Shown piece by piece: positions 46,644-55,192 of a stretch of 64,000 nucleotides of DNA. The stretch's first letter is position 1. Every line of letters starts with the position of its first letter. Below the pieces are notes generated by a model, which was not told the origin of the DNA, ran no database searches, and was given only the letters and a program-made list of their open reading frames with translations. The stretch is taken from assembly GCA_015057705.1 (NCBI GenBank), contig SVDU01000011.1, positions 62,001 through 126,000 on the forward strand, read 5' to 3'. The translations under genes and the position numbers were made by a program. The stretch comes from Paenibacillaceae bacterium (GTDB lineage: Bacteria > Bacillota > Clostridia > Lachnospirales > Lachnospiraceae).

Positions 46644-46688
46644 AAAAAACAGTCGAACACGAATTGCAATCGTGTCCGGCTGTTTTTT
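46644..46688 (+). terminator. Intrinsic terminator of valS
   Basis: A long hairpin with A-rich left foot: AAAAAACAG at 46644-46652 pairs with CTGTTTTTT ending at 46688. Inner stems are CG/CG and ACACGA/TCGTGT, with a short loop. Confidence 0.88.
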
Positions 46689-46848
46689 GCTGTCCGGAAT
46701 TGGTTTAGAATCATTCTCACCCCTGGTGTTCATTTCTAAATTAGTGAGGGTAAGACAAAAATATCAGATTGAGACTGTAAAATACTGTCGGGAAGTGACA
46801 CAGTGGGTTGGAAAAAGACGATGAAAAAGTGGAATTTTTTCCGTGGTT

Positions 46849-46881
46849 TTGACAAATTCTGAATGGATAACTGGCTATAAT
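46849..46881 (+). promoter_or_regulatory. Long-spacer promoter of spoIIGA-sigE, Spo0A-type
   Basis: TTGACA at 46849-46854 and TATAAT at 46876-46881 are both consensus but separated by 21 bases instead of 17. The Bacillus spoIIG promoter has the same peculiarity and is activated by phosphorylated Spo0A. Here TTTGACA at 46848-46854 overlaps the -35 and is one base from an inverted 0A box (TTCGACA). A further TGTCGGG lies near 46786. Confidence 0.65.
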
Positions 46882-46899
46882 GTTCCTACAGGGCGGGAG

Positions 46900-47736
46900 G
46901 TGAACGCAGCAACGGAACTTAACCTGTACATAGATGTATTGTTCTTTATTAATTTTACCATGGATTTAATGGTATTGTCTATCGTAAGACGTGCAATGAA
47001 GTACCGTCTGATCCGATGGAGGCTGATTCTGGGGGCAGTTTTAGGAGCAGCGTGGGCCGTGTTTGCCGCTGCTTTTCCATATTTGCCTGTTTTGTTTGAA
47101 ATGGCAGTTACTTATCTGGGAGTCAGTACCCTGATGGTAATGACGGCTTTCGACTTAAAGAGACCCAAAGATATCGGAAAAGGATTAATAGCCCTTTATC
47201 TGGCTGCTGTGGCTGTAGGAGGAATCATGGAGTTCCTATATCAGCATACGAAGGCTGGCTATTATATAGAACAGATTCTTAGAGGAAATACAGGCAAAGC
47301 CATACCTTTTTACCAGTTGATTTTTTTTGGAGCCGGGTCCTATTTTGGGATTCGGGTCATGCTTCGATGGCTTCCGGGACTGTGGAAAGCAAAGAGTAAT
47401 TTTTATGAAGTCACCATGCATTACAGAGGAAAGGAAAAGAAGGTGACTGCTCTTCTTGATACAGGAAACCGCCTTTATGAGCCGGTAAGCCGCCGCCCAG
47501 CCCACGTTGTGACCTACGAAGCCGTCCGGGAACTCTGTGAAAGCGTCTCAGAAGTGGTCTATATTCCATTTGGAAGCGTTGGGAAATCAAACGGAGTCAT
47601 GCCCGGTATTTTTTTAGATGAGATGGAGGTACGTCAGGGAGATGATGTGAAAATAATTGAAAAGCCTCTGATTGCTGTCTGCAAAAAGGCCCTGTCCTCA
47701 AGCGGAGAATATCAGATGCTGCTGCACGATGAGTGA
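46900..47736 (+). CDS. spoIIGA: Sigma-E processing peptidase SpoIIGA
   Basis: Membrane aspartic protease that removes the pro-sequence of sigma-E in the mother cell after septation. It has about five hydrophobic helices in the first 150 residues and a soluble C-terminal protease domain with the catalytic motif ALLDTGNRLYEP. LYIDVLFFINFTMDL at the N-terminus matches the family start. The start codon is uncertain. I give GTG 46900, in frame and after the predicted transcription start, but the strong GGGAGG site directly abuts it. An ATG further upstream lies before the promoter -10 and is not used. sigE follows after 29 bases. Confidence 0.88.
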   Translation: MNAATELNLYIDVLFFINFTMDLMVLSIVRRAMKYRLIRWRLILGAVLGAAWAVFAAAFPYLPVLFEMAVTYLGVSTLMVMTAFDLKRPKDIGKGLIALYLAAVAVGGIMEFLYQHTKAGYYIEQILRGNTGKAIPFYQLIFFGAGSYFGIRVMLRWLPGLWKAKSNFYEVTMHYRGKEKKVTALLDTGNRLYEPVSRRPAHVVTYEAVRELCESVSEVVYIPFGSVGKSNGVMPGIFLDEMEVRQGDDVKIIEKPLIAVCKKALSSSGEYQMLLHDE

Positions 47737-47765
47737 TTGTTTGATGTAAAGGAGAGAGTGTCGAT

Positions 47766-48506
47766 ATGATTATAAAAGTGTCTGTACCAAATCGTTTTCA
47801 GTTTAAAGCAGTTCCTACATTCAGAACATTGATGATGCCGTCTCAGGGGGAGATCCATTACATTGGAGGTGCGGATATCCTGCCGGCGCCCCTGGATAAT
47901 GAAAGAGAAGCCCAGATTATTGCACTTCTTGGAGGAGACGACGATCAGAAAGCGAAATCAGAATTAATTGAACACAATCTCCGCCTGGTGGTATATATAG
48001 CCAAAAAATTTGATAATACGAGTGTTGGTGTGGAAGATTTAATTTCCATCGGTACCATCGGATTGATTAAAGCAATTAATACCTTTAACCCGACTAAAAA
48101 TATAAAACTGGCTACTTATGCTTCCCGCTGCATTGAAAACGAAATACTCATGTATTTGAGAAGAAATAATAAGACAAAAATGGAAGTATCCATTGATGAG
48201 CCTTTGAATGTGGATTGGGATGGAAATGAACTCCTTTTGTCCGATATTCTTGGCACAGATGAGGATGTAATATATAAAGACTTAGAAACAGAGGTGGAAA
48301 GAAACCTTCTTAACTCAGCAATCAGCCGTTTAAGCCCCAGAGAGCGCAAAATTGTTGAACTGCGGTTTGGTCTTTCCGATGAGGACGGGGAAGAGATGAC
48401 CCAGAAGGAAGTGGCGGATTTACTTGGCATTTCCCAATCTTACATATCAAGACTTGAGAAAAAAATCATGAAGCGGCTGAAAAAAGAAATTGTGCGATTT
48501 GAATAA
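47766..48506 (+). CDS. sigE: RNA polymerase sporulation sigma factor SigE (pro-form)
   Basis: Mother-cell sigma factor of early sporulation, made as an inactive precursor. The 246 residues begin with a pro-sequence of about 30 residues. SpoIIGA would cut close to the conserved [13 protein letters not shown]. Sigma region 2 follows ([33 protein letters not shown]), then regions 3 and 4 with [14 protein letters not shown] and the helix-turn-helix [23 protein letters not shown]. It forms an operon with spoIIGA and ends at a strong terminator. Confidence 0.96.
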   Translation: MIIKVSVPNRFQFKAVPTFRTLMMPSQGEIHYIGGADILPAPLDNEREAQIIALLGGDDDQKAKSELIEHNLRLVVYIAKKFDNTSVGVEDLISIGTIGLIKAINTFNPTKNIKLATYASRCIENEILMYLRRNNKTKMEVSIDEPLNVDWDGNELLLSDILGTDEDVIYKDLETEVERNLLNSAISRLSPRERKIVELRFGLSDEDGEEMTQKEVADLLGISQSYISRLEKKIMKRLKKEIVRFE

Positions 48507-48522
48507 ATGTGGTTAAAATAAG

Positions 48523-48552
48523 GAAAGACTCAAAAGGGTCTTTCTTTTTTTT
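48523..48552 (+). terminator. Intrinsic terminator of sigE
   Basis: GAAAGACTC at 48523-48531 pairs over nine bases with GGGTCTTTC at 48536-48544 around AAAA and is followed by eight T. It isolates the following ECF unit from sigE transcription. Confidence 0.92.
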
Positions 48553-48559
48553 ATAAACC

Positions 48560-48586
48560 TGAAACTTTTACTGCTTATCATTCGTC
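48560..48586 (+). promoter_or_regulatory. ECF-sigma promoter (autoregulatory) of the SigV-like operon
   Basis: TGAAAC at 48560-48565, a 17-base spacer and CGTC at 48583-48586 (continuing TAATAA) match the ECF-type -35/-10 pattern of the SigV/SigW/SigX group. It lies 31 bases before the sigma start. No sigma-A promoter is obvious there, so the gene is probably driven by its own product. Confidence 0.75.
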
Positions 48587-48617
48587 TAATAACTAGAAGA
48601 CGAAAAAGGAGGAAGAG

Positions 48618-49097
48618 ATGAAACAAAAGATTGAAGAACAGGCAGAGAGTCTGCTTCTTGACAATTATGAGAAATATTACAGGCTGGCATACAGCTATGC
48701 AAAAAATGAATCCGATGCTTTGGACATTGTCCAGGAGAGCGCATATAAAGTGCTGAAAGATATAAGAAAGTTAAAAGACCAAAGGCTCCTTTCCACCTGG
48801 ATTTACAGGATTGTAATCAATACTTCCATTGATTTTTTAAGAAAGCGGAACAATGAAACGGTAAGTATTTATGATTTGGAAATTCCTCATGAGGATCAGT
48901 ATCAGGGTGATGATCCCAAAGAGATGATTGCGTTTCTAAATGAAGAGGAAAGAACCATTGTCATATTGAAATTTTTTGAAGACTTGAAACTGGAAGAGAT
49001 CGCAGATGCACTGAATATGAATGTCAATACGGTAAAAACCAGGTTGTACCGTGCACTGAAAAAGATCCGGGTTACACTGGAAACAGAACACGTCTGA
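48618..49097 (+). CDS. ECF RNA polymerase sigma factor, SigV-like
   Basis: A 159-residue extracytoplasmic-function sigma factor. Region 2 is YEKYYRLAYSYAKNESDALDIVQESAYKVLKDIRKLKDQRLLSTWIYRIVINTSIDFLRK, and region 4 is FFEDLKLEEIADALNMNVNTVKTRLYRALKKI. The next gene encodes an RsiV-like anti-sigma factor, which supports the SigV assignment. In Bacillus this pair answers to lysozyme; here the signal is inferred only. AAAGGAGG precedes the ATG. The unit separates sigE from sigG. Confidence 0.9.
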   Translation: MKQKIEEQAESLLLDNYEKYYRLAYSYAKNESDALDIVQESAYKVLKDIRKLKDQRLLSTWIYRIVINTSIDFLRKRNNETVSIYDLEIPHEDQYQGDDPKEMIAFLNEEERTIVILKFFEDLKLEEIADALNMNVNTVKTRLYRALKKIRVTLETEHV

Positions 49098-49117
49098 TTA
49101 AGAAAGGGGCTGAAAAC

Positions 49118-49975
49118 TTGGAAGGCAAAGACAGACTGAATGAATTAAAAGAAGAATATTTTACTATACCAGTGCCAGCAGCGGCATACGACTGCATGAA
49201 ACAGGGAATCAAAAAGGCAAAAGAAGAAAAGAGAAGGAGAATCATTATGAGATCATTGAAAGGAACAGGGGCTGCAGCTGCAGCTGTATTACTTACCATT
49301 GGAGTTATGGCTAATCTAAGCTCTGTGACAGCAAGCGCCATGGAAGATATCCCTGTTTTGGGTGCAATCGCAAAAGTTGTGACATTCAGAACCTTTGAAG
49401 ATGAAAAAGGAAATTACGATGCAAAAATAGATATTCCAAAGGTATCAATCGGAAACAATGACAGCGGTCAGGTAAACCGTTCCATTGAAGATTATGCAAA
49501 CCAGCTGATTAAAGAATATGAAAAGCAGGTGACGGCTGATCTGGCAGGAGACGGGCATTACTCCGTTACATCTTCCTATGATGTAATAGCAGATAATGAA
49601 ACTTATTTATCTCTTCGGATCAATACTACCGTTATTATGGCAAGCGGTGCAGAGTCTGTTAAAATATTTAACATTAATAAAAAAACTGGAAAAGAATTCT
49701 CTCTTAAGGATTTACTGGCAGATAAGCCGGGGTATCAGGAAGCCATAACGGAAAGTATTAAAACACAAATGAAAGACCAGATGTCAAGGGATGATTCACT
49801 GACCTACTTTGTTAAGGAAAAAGATGGAGATGGATTTGACCGGATCACAGGAGAAGAGAATTTTTATTTTAATAAAAACGGAGAACTGGTCATTGTATTT
49901 GACGAGTATGAAGTAGCTCCCGGATATATGGGTTCTGTGGAATTTACCATACCGAAATCTACAGTTGAATTTTAA
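49118..49975 (+). CDS. rsiV: RsiV-like anti-sigma factor (DUF4163/DUF3298)
   Basis: A 285-residue membrane protein. The cytoplasmic N-terminus (about 1-45) would bind the sigma factor. One membrane helix follows (GTGAAAAAVLLTIGVMANLSS, about 46-66), then an extracytoplasmic DUF4163/DUF3298-type domain with YSVTSSYDVIADNETYLSLRINT and FNINKKTGKEFSLKDLLADKPGYQE, ending in EVAPGYMGSVEFTIP. In Bacillus, RsiV binds lysozyme and is then cleaved by signal peptidase to free SigV. The start is TTG at 49118 after AAAGGGG. No peptidoglycan-modifying target gene lies beside it. Confidence 0.85.
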   Translation: MEGKDRLNELKEEYFTIPVPAAAYDCMKQGIKKAKEEKRRRIIMRSLKGTGAAAAAVLLTIGVMANLSSVTASAMEDIPVLGAIAKVVTFRTFEDEKGNYDAKIDIPKVSIGNNDSGQVNRSIEDYANQLIKEYEKQVTADLAGDGHYSVTSSYDVIADNETYLSLRINTTVIMASGAESVKIFNINKKTGKEFSLKDLLADKPGYQEAITESIKTQMKDQMSRDDSLTYFVKEKDGDGFDRITGEENFYFNKNGELVIVFDEYEVAPGYMGSVEFTIPKSTVEF

Positions 49976-49986
49976 CTATGTAAGCT

Positions 49987-50013
49987 AAGCCTGCCTTTTA
50001 AAAAGGTGGGCTT
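49987..50013. terminator. Hairpin between rsiV and convergent sigG
   Basis: AAGCC at 49987-49991 and CCTTTT at 49994-49999 pair with AAAAGG at 50001-50006 and GGCTT at 50009-50013. There is no clear T-tract, so its strength as a terminator in either direction is doubtful. Confidence 0.5.
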
Positions 50014-50038
50014 ATGCCATGTGAGCTGCACATAACGC

Positions 50039-50815
50039 TTATGAAAGATAATTTTTCATGGTTTTAAGTGCGTTTTTTTCCAGCCGGCTGACCTGAGCCT
50101 GACTGATATGGATCTCTTCCGCAACTTCCGTCTGGGTCTTGCCTTCAAAGAAACGCATATCAATAATATGCCGTTCCCTCTCCGGAAGTCTTCTCATGGC
50201 CTCGTTTAAAGAGATGTCCTCTACCCAGTTTTCCTCCAGGTTTTTCTTGTCACTGATCTGATCCATGACAAAAAGAGGATCTCCCCCGTCCGAGTAAACC
50301 GGTTCATATAAACTTACCGGGCTCTGAATCGCATCAAGCGCATAGGTAATATCTTCCTTGCTGACCCCGATTTCATCTGCAATTTCCATAAGTGTGGGTT
50401 CTTTTAAGTTCTTTTTCATCAGGTTTTCTTTGGCGTAGATTGCTTTATAAGCAGTATCACGCAGGGAACGGCTGACACGGATGGAGTTATTATCCCGAAG
50501 ATAACGCCGTACCTCACCCAGAATCATAGGCACTGCATATGTGGAAAACCTTACATTCTGAGTGATATCAAAATTATCTATGGCCTTGATCAGACCGATG
50601 CAGCCGATTTGAAACAAATCGTCCACATTTTCACTGCTGCCGGAAAATCGCTGTATTACACTGAGAACCAGTCTTAAGTTTCCCCTGATGTAATCTTCTC
50701 TGGCTTTTTTATCTCCGTTAAGTATCCGCTTGAAAAGAACTTCCTTCTCTTCGTTGCTCAGAAGAGGCAGTTTGGAAGTATTGACGCCGCAAATCTCTAC
50801 TTTGTATCCAGACAT
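50039..50815 (-). CDS. sigG: RNA polymerase sporulation sigma factor SigG
   Basis: Late forespore sigma factor. The 258-residue protein has the SigG-specific N-terminus (KVEICGVNTSKLPLL, the segment used for anti-sigma contact), region 2 LRLVLSVIQRFSGSSENVDDLFQIGCIGLIKAIDNF, region 3 EPTLMEIADEIGVSKEDI and region 4 RERHIIDMRFFEGKTQTEVAEEIHISQAQVSRLEKNALK. GGAGGGAAAG precedes the ATG. In Bacillus sigG follows sigE on the same strand. Here it is inverted and separated by the ECF pair. Confidence 0.95.
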   Translation of the reverse strand: MSGYKVEICGVNTSKLPLLSNEEKEVLFKRILNGDKKAREDYIRGNLRLVLSVIQRFSGSSENVDDLFQIGCIGLIKAIDNFDITQNVRFSTYAVPMILGEVRRYLRDNNSIRVSRSLRDTAYKAIYAKENLMKKNLKEPTLMEIADEIGVSKEDITYALDAIQSPVSLYEPVYSDGGDPLFVMDQISDKKNLEENWVEDISLNEAMRRLPERERHIIDMRFFEGKTQTEVAEEIHISQAQVSRLEKNALKTMKNYLS

Positions 50816-50852
50816 ATCTTTCCCTCCGCATCATTTTAATCTCTTACATAGA

Positions 50853-50882
50853 AATGATGTACTTATTCGAGGGCTTTTATAC
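50853..50882 (-). promoter_or_regulatory. Possible forespore (sigma-F/sigma-G) promoter of sigG
   Basis: On the minus strand GTATA (50882-50878) and CATCATT (50859-50853) are separated by 18 bases. They resemble the GHATR and CATNHTA elements of sigma-G promoters. The match is partial. Confidence 0.35.
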
Positions 50883-50927
50883 GATTGCTGAATTAAAATT
50901 TATTTCCAGTTTTTGGGCGGATCTGTT

Positions 50928-51692
50928 TTACCTGTTTTTTTCGTATAAAATCTGCAGACCTTTTAACAGCAGAGCATCGTCATAGTGGATTTTGTGGCGG
51001 CAGAGAGAGACAACAGAGGAAGCCAGACCGCCAGTCGCCACAAGACTGGCTTCCATATGGATTTCTTCCTGCATCCGGTCTATGATACCGTCAATCATGG
51101 CTGCGTTGCCGTACAGAATGCCGTTTTTCATGCTGTCGATGGTATTTTTCCCAATAATTTTTCCAGTCTTATCCAAACCGATATAAGGAAGCTGGGCGGC
51201 CCGGCTGCTTAAGGAATCAAGAGAAACCCGAAGTCCGGGGAATATGATCCCTCCGGTAAAATTCCCATGTTGATCGATGACGGATACGGTAGTGGCTGTT
51301 CCCATATCAATGACGATAATGGGAGGTGTAAAATCTTTTAACGCAGCAACTGCATCTACAATTAAGTCACTTCCTACCGACTTGGGATTATCCATTTTGA
51401 TATTTAGACCGGTCTTCATTCCTGATCCTACGAGAAGAGGTGTGCTGCCCGTCAGCTTTCTGACTGCAGAAAGAATTACCTCTGTGAGAGGAGGAACCAC
51501 GGAAGAGACAATGGATCCTTCGATGGAAGAAATTGAAAATCCGTTAAGATCCATAATATCCTTTATATTTACGGCATATTCCAGCTCTGTCTTTCTGTGA
51601 TTGGTGTTGACCCGTTCAACAAAATATGTTTTGCTGCTGTCTATGCCTCCTATGACAATGTTACTGTTTCCAATATCGATGGCTAAAATCAT
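50928..51692 (-). CDS. coaX: Type III pantothenate kinase
   Basis: First step of coenzyme A synthesis from pantothenate, by the ASKHA-fold type III enzyme. The 254 residues show the phosphate-1 loop AIDIGNSNIVIGG at the N-terminus, GSDLIVDAVAAL, the phosphate-2 segment VIDMGTATTVSVID near residue 125 and GGIIFPGLRVSLDSLSSRAAQLP. AAAGGAG precedes the ATG. It is divergent from coaBC, giving a CoA gene pair around an 84-base gap. Confidence 0.95.
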   Translation of the reverse strand: MILAIDIGNSNIVIGGIDSSKTYFVERVNTNHRKTELEYAVNIKDIMDLNGFSISSIEGSIVSSVVPPLTEVILSAVRKLTGSTPLLVGSGMKTGLNIKMDNPKSVGSDLIVDAVAALKDFTPPIIVIDMGTATTVSVIDQHGNFTGGIIFPGLRVSLDSLSSRAAQLPYIGLDKTGKIIGKNTIDSMKNGILYGNAAMIDGIIDRMQEEIHMEASLVATGGLASSVVSLCRHKIHYDDALLLKGLQILYEKNR

Positions 51693-51776
51693 GGAGAGAA
51701 CTCCTTTCCAACTTTTTTTTCTTGTGTTATACTGTAGAGTATCATATTTTTATAGGAAAAACAACGGGAGGCGATT

Positions 51777-52958
51777 ATGCTGAAAGGAAAAAATATAATT
51801 CTGGGTGTTACAGGAAGCATCGCTGCTTATAAAACGGCGGGGCTTGCCAGCATGCTGGTGAAACAAGGCTGTAACGTCCATGTAATCATGACGGAGAATG
51901 CCACTAATTTTATAAATCCAATTACGTTTGAATCACTGACCGGCAATAAATGCCTGGTGGATACCTTTGACCGCAATTTTCAGTATCAGGTTGAACATGT
52001 TTCCATTGCCAAGTTAGCGGATGTGGTGATGATTGCTCCGGCCAGTGCCAACGTAATTGCAAAGCTTGCCCATGGTATGGCAGATGATATGCTTTCCACA
52101 ACGGTTTTAGCATGTAAGTGTAAGAAGATTATTGCCCCTGCCATGAATACAAACATGTATGAAAATCCCATAGTACAGGATAATATAAGAATCTGCCAGT
52201 CCTACGGAATGGAAGTGATTACTCCGGCAGTGGGTTATCTGGCATGCGGGGATGTTGGGGCAGGCAAGATGCCGGAGCCGGAGACTCTTTTTGAATACAT
52301 TGAAAAAGAAGCAGCCTATGAAAAGGATCTGGAAGGAAAGCGGATTCTTGTTACAGCGGGACCAACAAGAGAAGCACTGGATCCGGTCCGGTATCTTACT
52401 AATTTTTCCACTGGTAAGATGGGATATGCAATCGCCAAAGCTGCAGCTTTAAGAGGAGCCAGCGTCACACTGGTGACTGGAAAAACGGAGATTAAAAAGC
52501 CTTCTTTTGTAAAAGTCATAGAGGTAGAAAGCGCTGCAGATATGTTTGAGGCTGTGACAAAAGAAGCCAGGGAACAGGATGCGGTGATCAAGGCGGCAGC
52601 GGTTGCGGATTATCGACCCAAAGAGGTAAATATAGAGAAGACTAAGAAAAAAGACGGAGATTTAACTCTTTCGCTGGAACGGACGGAAGATATTTTAAAA
52701 TGGCTTGGAGAACACAAGACAAAAGGCCAGTTTCTCTGCGGATTTTCCATGGAAACAGAGAATATGCTGGAAAATTCCAGGGAAAAATTAAACCGGAAAA
52801 AAATTGATATGATCGTAGCCAACAATCTAAAGGTGGAAGGCGCCGGATTCGGAACTGACACCAACGTAGTTACCATCATTACAAAGGACAGAGAGATTGC
52901 TCTCCAAAAGATGACAAAAGAAGAAGTAGCACACCGCCTCTTAACTGAGATTTTTTAG
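51777..52958 (+). CDS. coaBC: Bifunctional phosphopantothenoylcysteine decarboxylase / phosphopantothenate-cysteine ligase
   Basis: Two consecutive steps of CoA synthesis. The N-terminal CoaC flavoprotein domain (about 1-180) has GVTGSIAAYK, the catalytic His in VEHVSIAKLADVVMIAPASAN and PAMNTNMYENP with YLACGDVGAGKMPEP. The C-terminal CoaB domain has VTAGPTREALDPVRYLTNFSTGKMGYAIAKAA, AAVADYRP and VANN near the end. A ribosome site GGGAGG precedes the ATG. Length (393) is normal. Confidence 0.96.
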   Translation: MLKGKNIILGVTGSIAAYKTAGLASMLVKQGCNVHVIMTENATNFINPITFESLTGNKCLVDTFDRNFQYQVEHVSIAKLADVVMIAPASANVIAKLAHGMADDMLSTTVLACKCKKIIAPAMNTNMYENPIVQDNIRICQSYGMEVITPAVGYLACGDVGAGKMPEPETLFEYIEKEAAYEKDLEGKRILVTAGPTREALDPVRYLTNFSTGKMGYAIAKAAALRGASVTLVTGKTEIKKPSFVKVIEVESAADMFEAVTKEAREQDAVIKAAAVADYRPKEVNIEKTKKKDGDLTLSLERTEDILKWLGEHKTKGQFLCGFSMETENMLENSREKLNRKKIDMIVANNLKVEGAGFGTDTNVVTIITKDREIALQKMTKEEVAHRLLTEIF

Positions 52959-53001
52959 GCATAACAGGAAAAATTCCGTATTCCAACTGCCGATGAGAAT
53001 C

Positions 53002-53030
53002 TTGACTTATGGTTGGAATCATACTACAAT
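53002..53030 (+). promoter_or_regulatory. Sigma-A promoter of prfC with an overlapping inverted repeat
   Basis: TTGACT at 53002-53007, a 17-base spacer and TACAAT at 53025-53030. ATTCCAAC at 52980-52987 and GTTGGAAT at 53012-53019 are a perfect inverted repeat enclosing the -35. It may be an operator, or simply a weak hairpin ending coaBC. Confidence 0.65.
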
Positions 53031-53068
53031 AGACGAGACCCAGACGTATAATTGGAGGAATTATTTTT

Positions 53069-54658
53069 GTGAATATTGCAGAAGAAATAAAGAAGAGAAG
53101 AACATTTGCCATCATTTCCCATCCAGATGCGGGAAAGACCACACTGACTGAAAAGTTTCTTCTATATGGAGGAGCTATTAATTTAGCAGGCTCTGTAAAA
53201 GGAAGAAAGTCATCAAGACATGCGGTTTCCGACTGGATGGAGATCGAAAAGGAAAGAGGTATTTCCGTAACCTCCTCCGTGCTACAGTTTAATTACGACG
53301 GATTTTGTATTAATATTTTGGACACCCCCGGACACCAGGATTTCTCTGAGGATACGTACCGTACTTTGATGGCGGCAGATTCTGCAGTCATGGTTATTGA
53401 TGGTTCCAAGGGTGTGGAAGCACAGACGATTAAGCTTTTTAAAGTTTGTGTGATGAGACATATACCGATTTTTACCTTTATAAATAAGATGGACCGGGAG
53501 GCAAGAGATCCCTTTGAGCTGATGGACGAGATTGAATCCGTTCTTGGAATCAGAACCTGCCCGGTGAACTGGCCTATTGGCTGCGGCAGAGAGTTTAAAG
53601 GTGTTTATGACAGGTTTAAGGGTACCATTACCACCTTTAAGGCAGCCATGAATGGACAAAAAGAAGTAGAAGCCACTGAAGTTCAGTTAGGAGACAGTCA
53701 CGTGGATGACTTAATCGGAGAATCCTTCCACAGACAGCTGATGGACGAGATTGAACTTCTTGACGGTGCCAGTGATGAACTGGATATGGAACGGGTTGGC
53801 AGAGGAGATTTATCTCCCGTATTTTTCGGCTCTGCGCTGACCAACTTCGGTGTTGAAACATTTTTACAGCATTTTCTTCAGATGACCACCTCACCTCTTC
53901 CAAGACTGACCACCACGGGTGTGGTTGATCCTTTTGATGAGGATTTTTCTGCGTTTGTCTTTAAGATCCAGGCAAATATGAATAAGGCACACAGGGACAG
54001 GATTGCTTTCATGAGAATTGTTTCCGGTAAGTTTGATGCAGGAATGGAAGTAAATCATGTTCAGGGCGGAAAAAAACTGCGCTTATCCCAGCCACAGCAA
54101 ATGATGGCCCAGGACAGAAAGATCGTAGAAGAGGCATATGGCGGTGACATCATCGGTGTATTTGATCCTGGTATTTTCTCTATCGGAGATACCCTCTGCA
54201 AATCCAATGAAAAAATTGAATTTGAAGGAATCCCTACGTTTGCACCGGAGCATTTTGCCAGAGTGCGTCAGATCGATACCATGAAGCGCAAGCAGTTTAT
54301 TAAAGGCGTGAATCAGATCGCCCAGGAAGGTGCGATCCAGATTTTCCAGGAATTTAATACTGGAATGGAAGAGATTATCGTAGGCGTGGTGGGAGAACTG
54401 CAGTTTGAAGTTCTTACCTATCGTCTGGAGAATGAATACAACGTGGAAGTGAAGCTTGAAAAGCTGCCATATGAGCATATCCGCTGGATAGAAAACAGCG
54501 CAGAAGTTGATGTGGCGAAAATTCAGGGAACATCCGACATGAAACGTATTAAGGACTTAAAAGATAACCCGCTTCTGCTATTTGTAAACAGCTGGAGTGT
54601 CGGAATGGTTCTGGACCGTAATCCGGATCTCAAACTTTCAGAATTCGGGCACAACTAA
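53069..54658 (+). CDS. prfC: Peptide chain release factor 3
   Basis: GTPase that recycles release factors 1 and 2 after peptide release. The 529 residues show G1 SHPDAGKTTLTEKFL (about 17-31), the long switch I with ERGISVTSSVLQF, G3 DTPGHQDFSEDTYRTL and G4 NKMDREARDP. RF3-specific segments are VNWPIGCGREFKGVYDR and VVGELQFEVLTYRLENEY. The start is GTG at 53069 after GGAGGAA with a rather long ten-base spacing. It has its own promoter. Confidence 0.95.
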   Translation: MNIAEEIKKRRTFAIISHPDAGKTTLTEKFLLYGGAINLAGSVKGRKSSRHAVSDWMEIEKERGISVTSSVLQFNYDGFCINILDTPGHQDFSEDTYRTLMAADSAVMVIDGSKGVEAQTIKLFKVCVMRHIPIFTFINKMDREARDPFELMDEIESVLGIRTCPVNWPIGCGREFKGVYDRFKGTITTFKAAMNGQKEVEATEVQLGDSHVDDLIGESFHRQLMDEIELLDGASDELDMERVGRGDLSPVFFGSALTNFGVETFLQHFLQMTTSPLPRLTTTGVVDPFDEDFSAFVFKIQANMNKAHRDRIAFMRIVSGKFDAGMEVNHVQGGKKLRLSQPQQMMAQDRKIVEEAYGGDIIGVFDPGIFSIGDTLCKSNEKIEFEGIPTFAPEHFARVRQIDTMKRKQFIKGVNQIAQEGAIQIFQEFNTGMEEIIVGVVGELQFEVLTYRLENEYNVEVKLEKLPYEHIRWIENSAEVDVAKIQGTSDMKRIKDLKDNPLLLFVNSWSVGMVLDRNPDLKLSEFGHN

Positions 54659-54707
54659 TTAAATCAGCAGAATCTGGTCATGTATAAAAACAAGGAGGCA
54701 GCAGACA

Positions 54708-55160
54708 ATGAGTAGAATTGATGAAGTAAGACAAGCGATGGTAGAAGCGATGAAGGCAAAGGATAAGCAGAGAAAAGATGCGTTATCCATGCTTCTTTCC
54801 GCTCTTAAGAATTTTGAGATTGATAAGAAAGACCATACGCCCATTACGGATGAAGAAGCAGATGCAGTTGTGAAAAAGGAACTGAGACAGACTCAGGAGA
54901 CCTTTGAGCAGGCGCCGGCAGATCGTACTGACATAAAAGAAGAGGCTACTTTCAGAATAGCAGTATACAAAGAGTTCGCTCCAGAGGATATGGGTGTGGA
55001 TCAGATTAAGGAGATCATAAGCGGTGTGCTTACGGAACTTGGAATTGAAACACCCACTGCTGCAGACAAAGGAAAGATCATGAAAGTTCTGATGCCTAAA
55101 GTTAAGGGAAAAGCAGATGGTAAGGTAGTGAACGAGACACTGGCTGCCATGATGAAATAA
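54708..55160 (+). CDS. yqeY: GatB/YqeY domain protein
   Basis: A 150-residue helical protein resembling the C-terminal tRNA-binding tail of GatB. It has MSRIDEVRQAMVEAMKAKDKQRKDALSMLLSALK at the N-terminus and the C-terminal PTAADKGKIMKVLMPKVKGKADGKVVNE. In other Firmicutes it is encoded near rpsU. Its exact role is unknown, but a link to tRNA-dependent amidation or translation is presumed. AAGGAGG precedes the ATG. Confidence 0.92.
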   Translation: MSRIDEVRQAMVEAMKAKDKQRKDALSMLLSALKNFEIDKKDHTPITDEEADAVVKKELRQTQETFEQAPADRTDIKEEATFRIAVYKEFAPEDMGVDQIKEIISGVLTELGIETPTAADKGKIMKVLMPKVKGKADGKVVNETLAAMMK

Positions 55161-55192
55161 AAAGACAGTAAAGCAGAAAGGGGTGCGGATTT

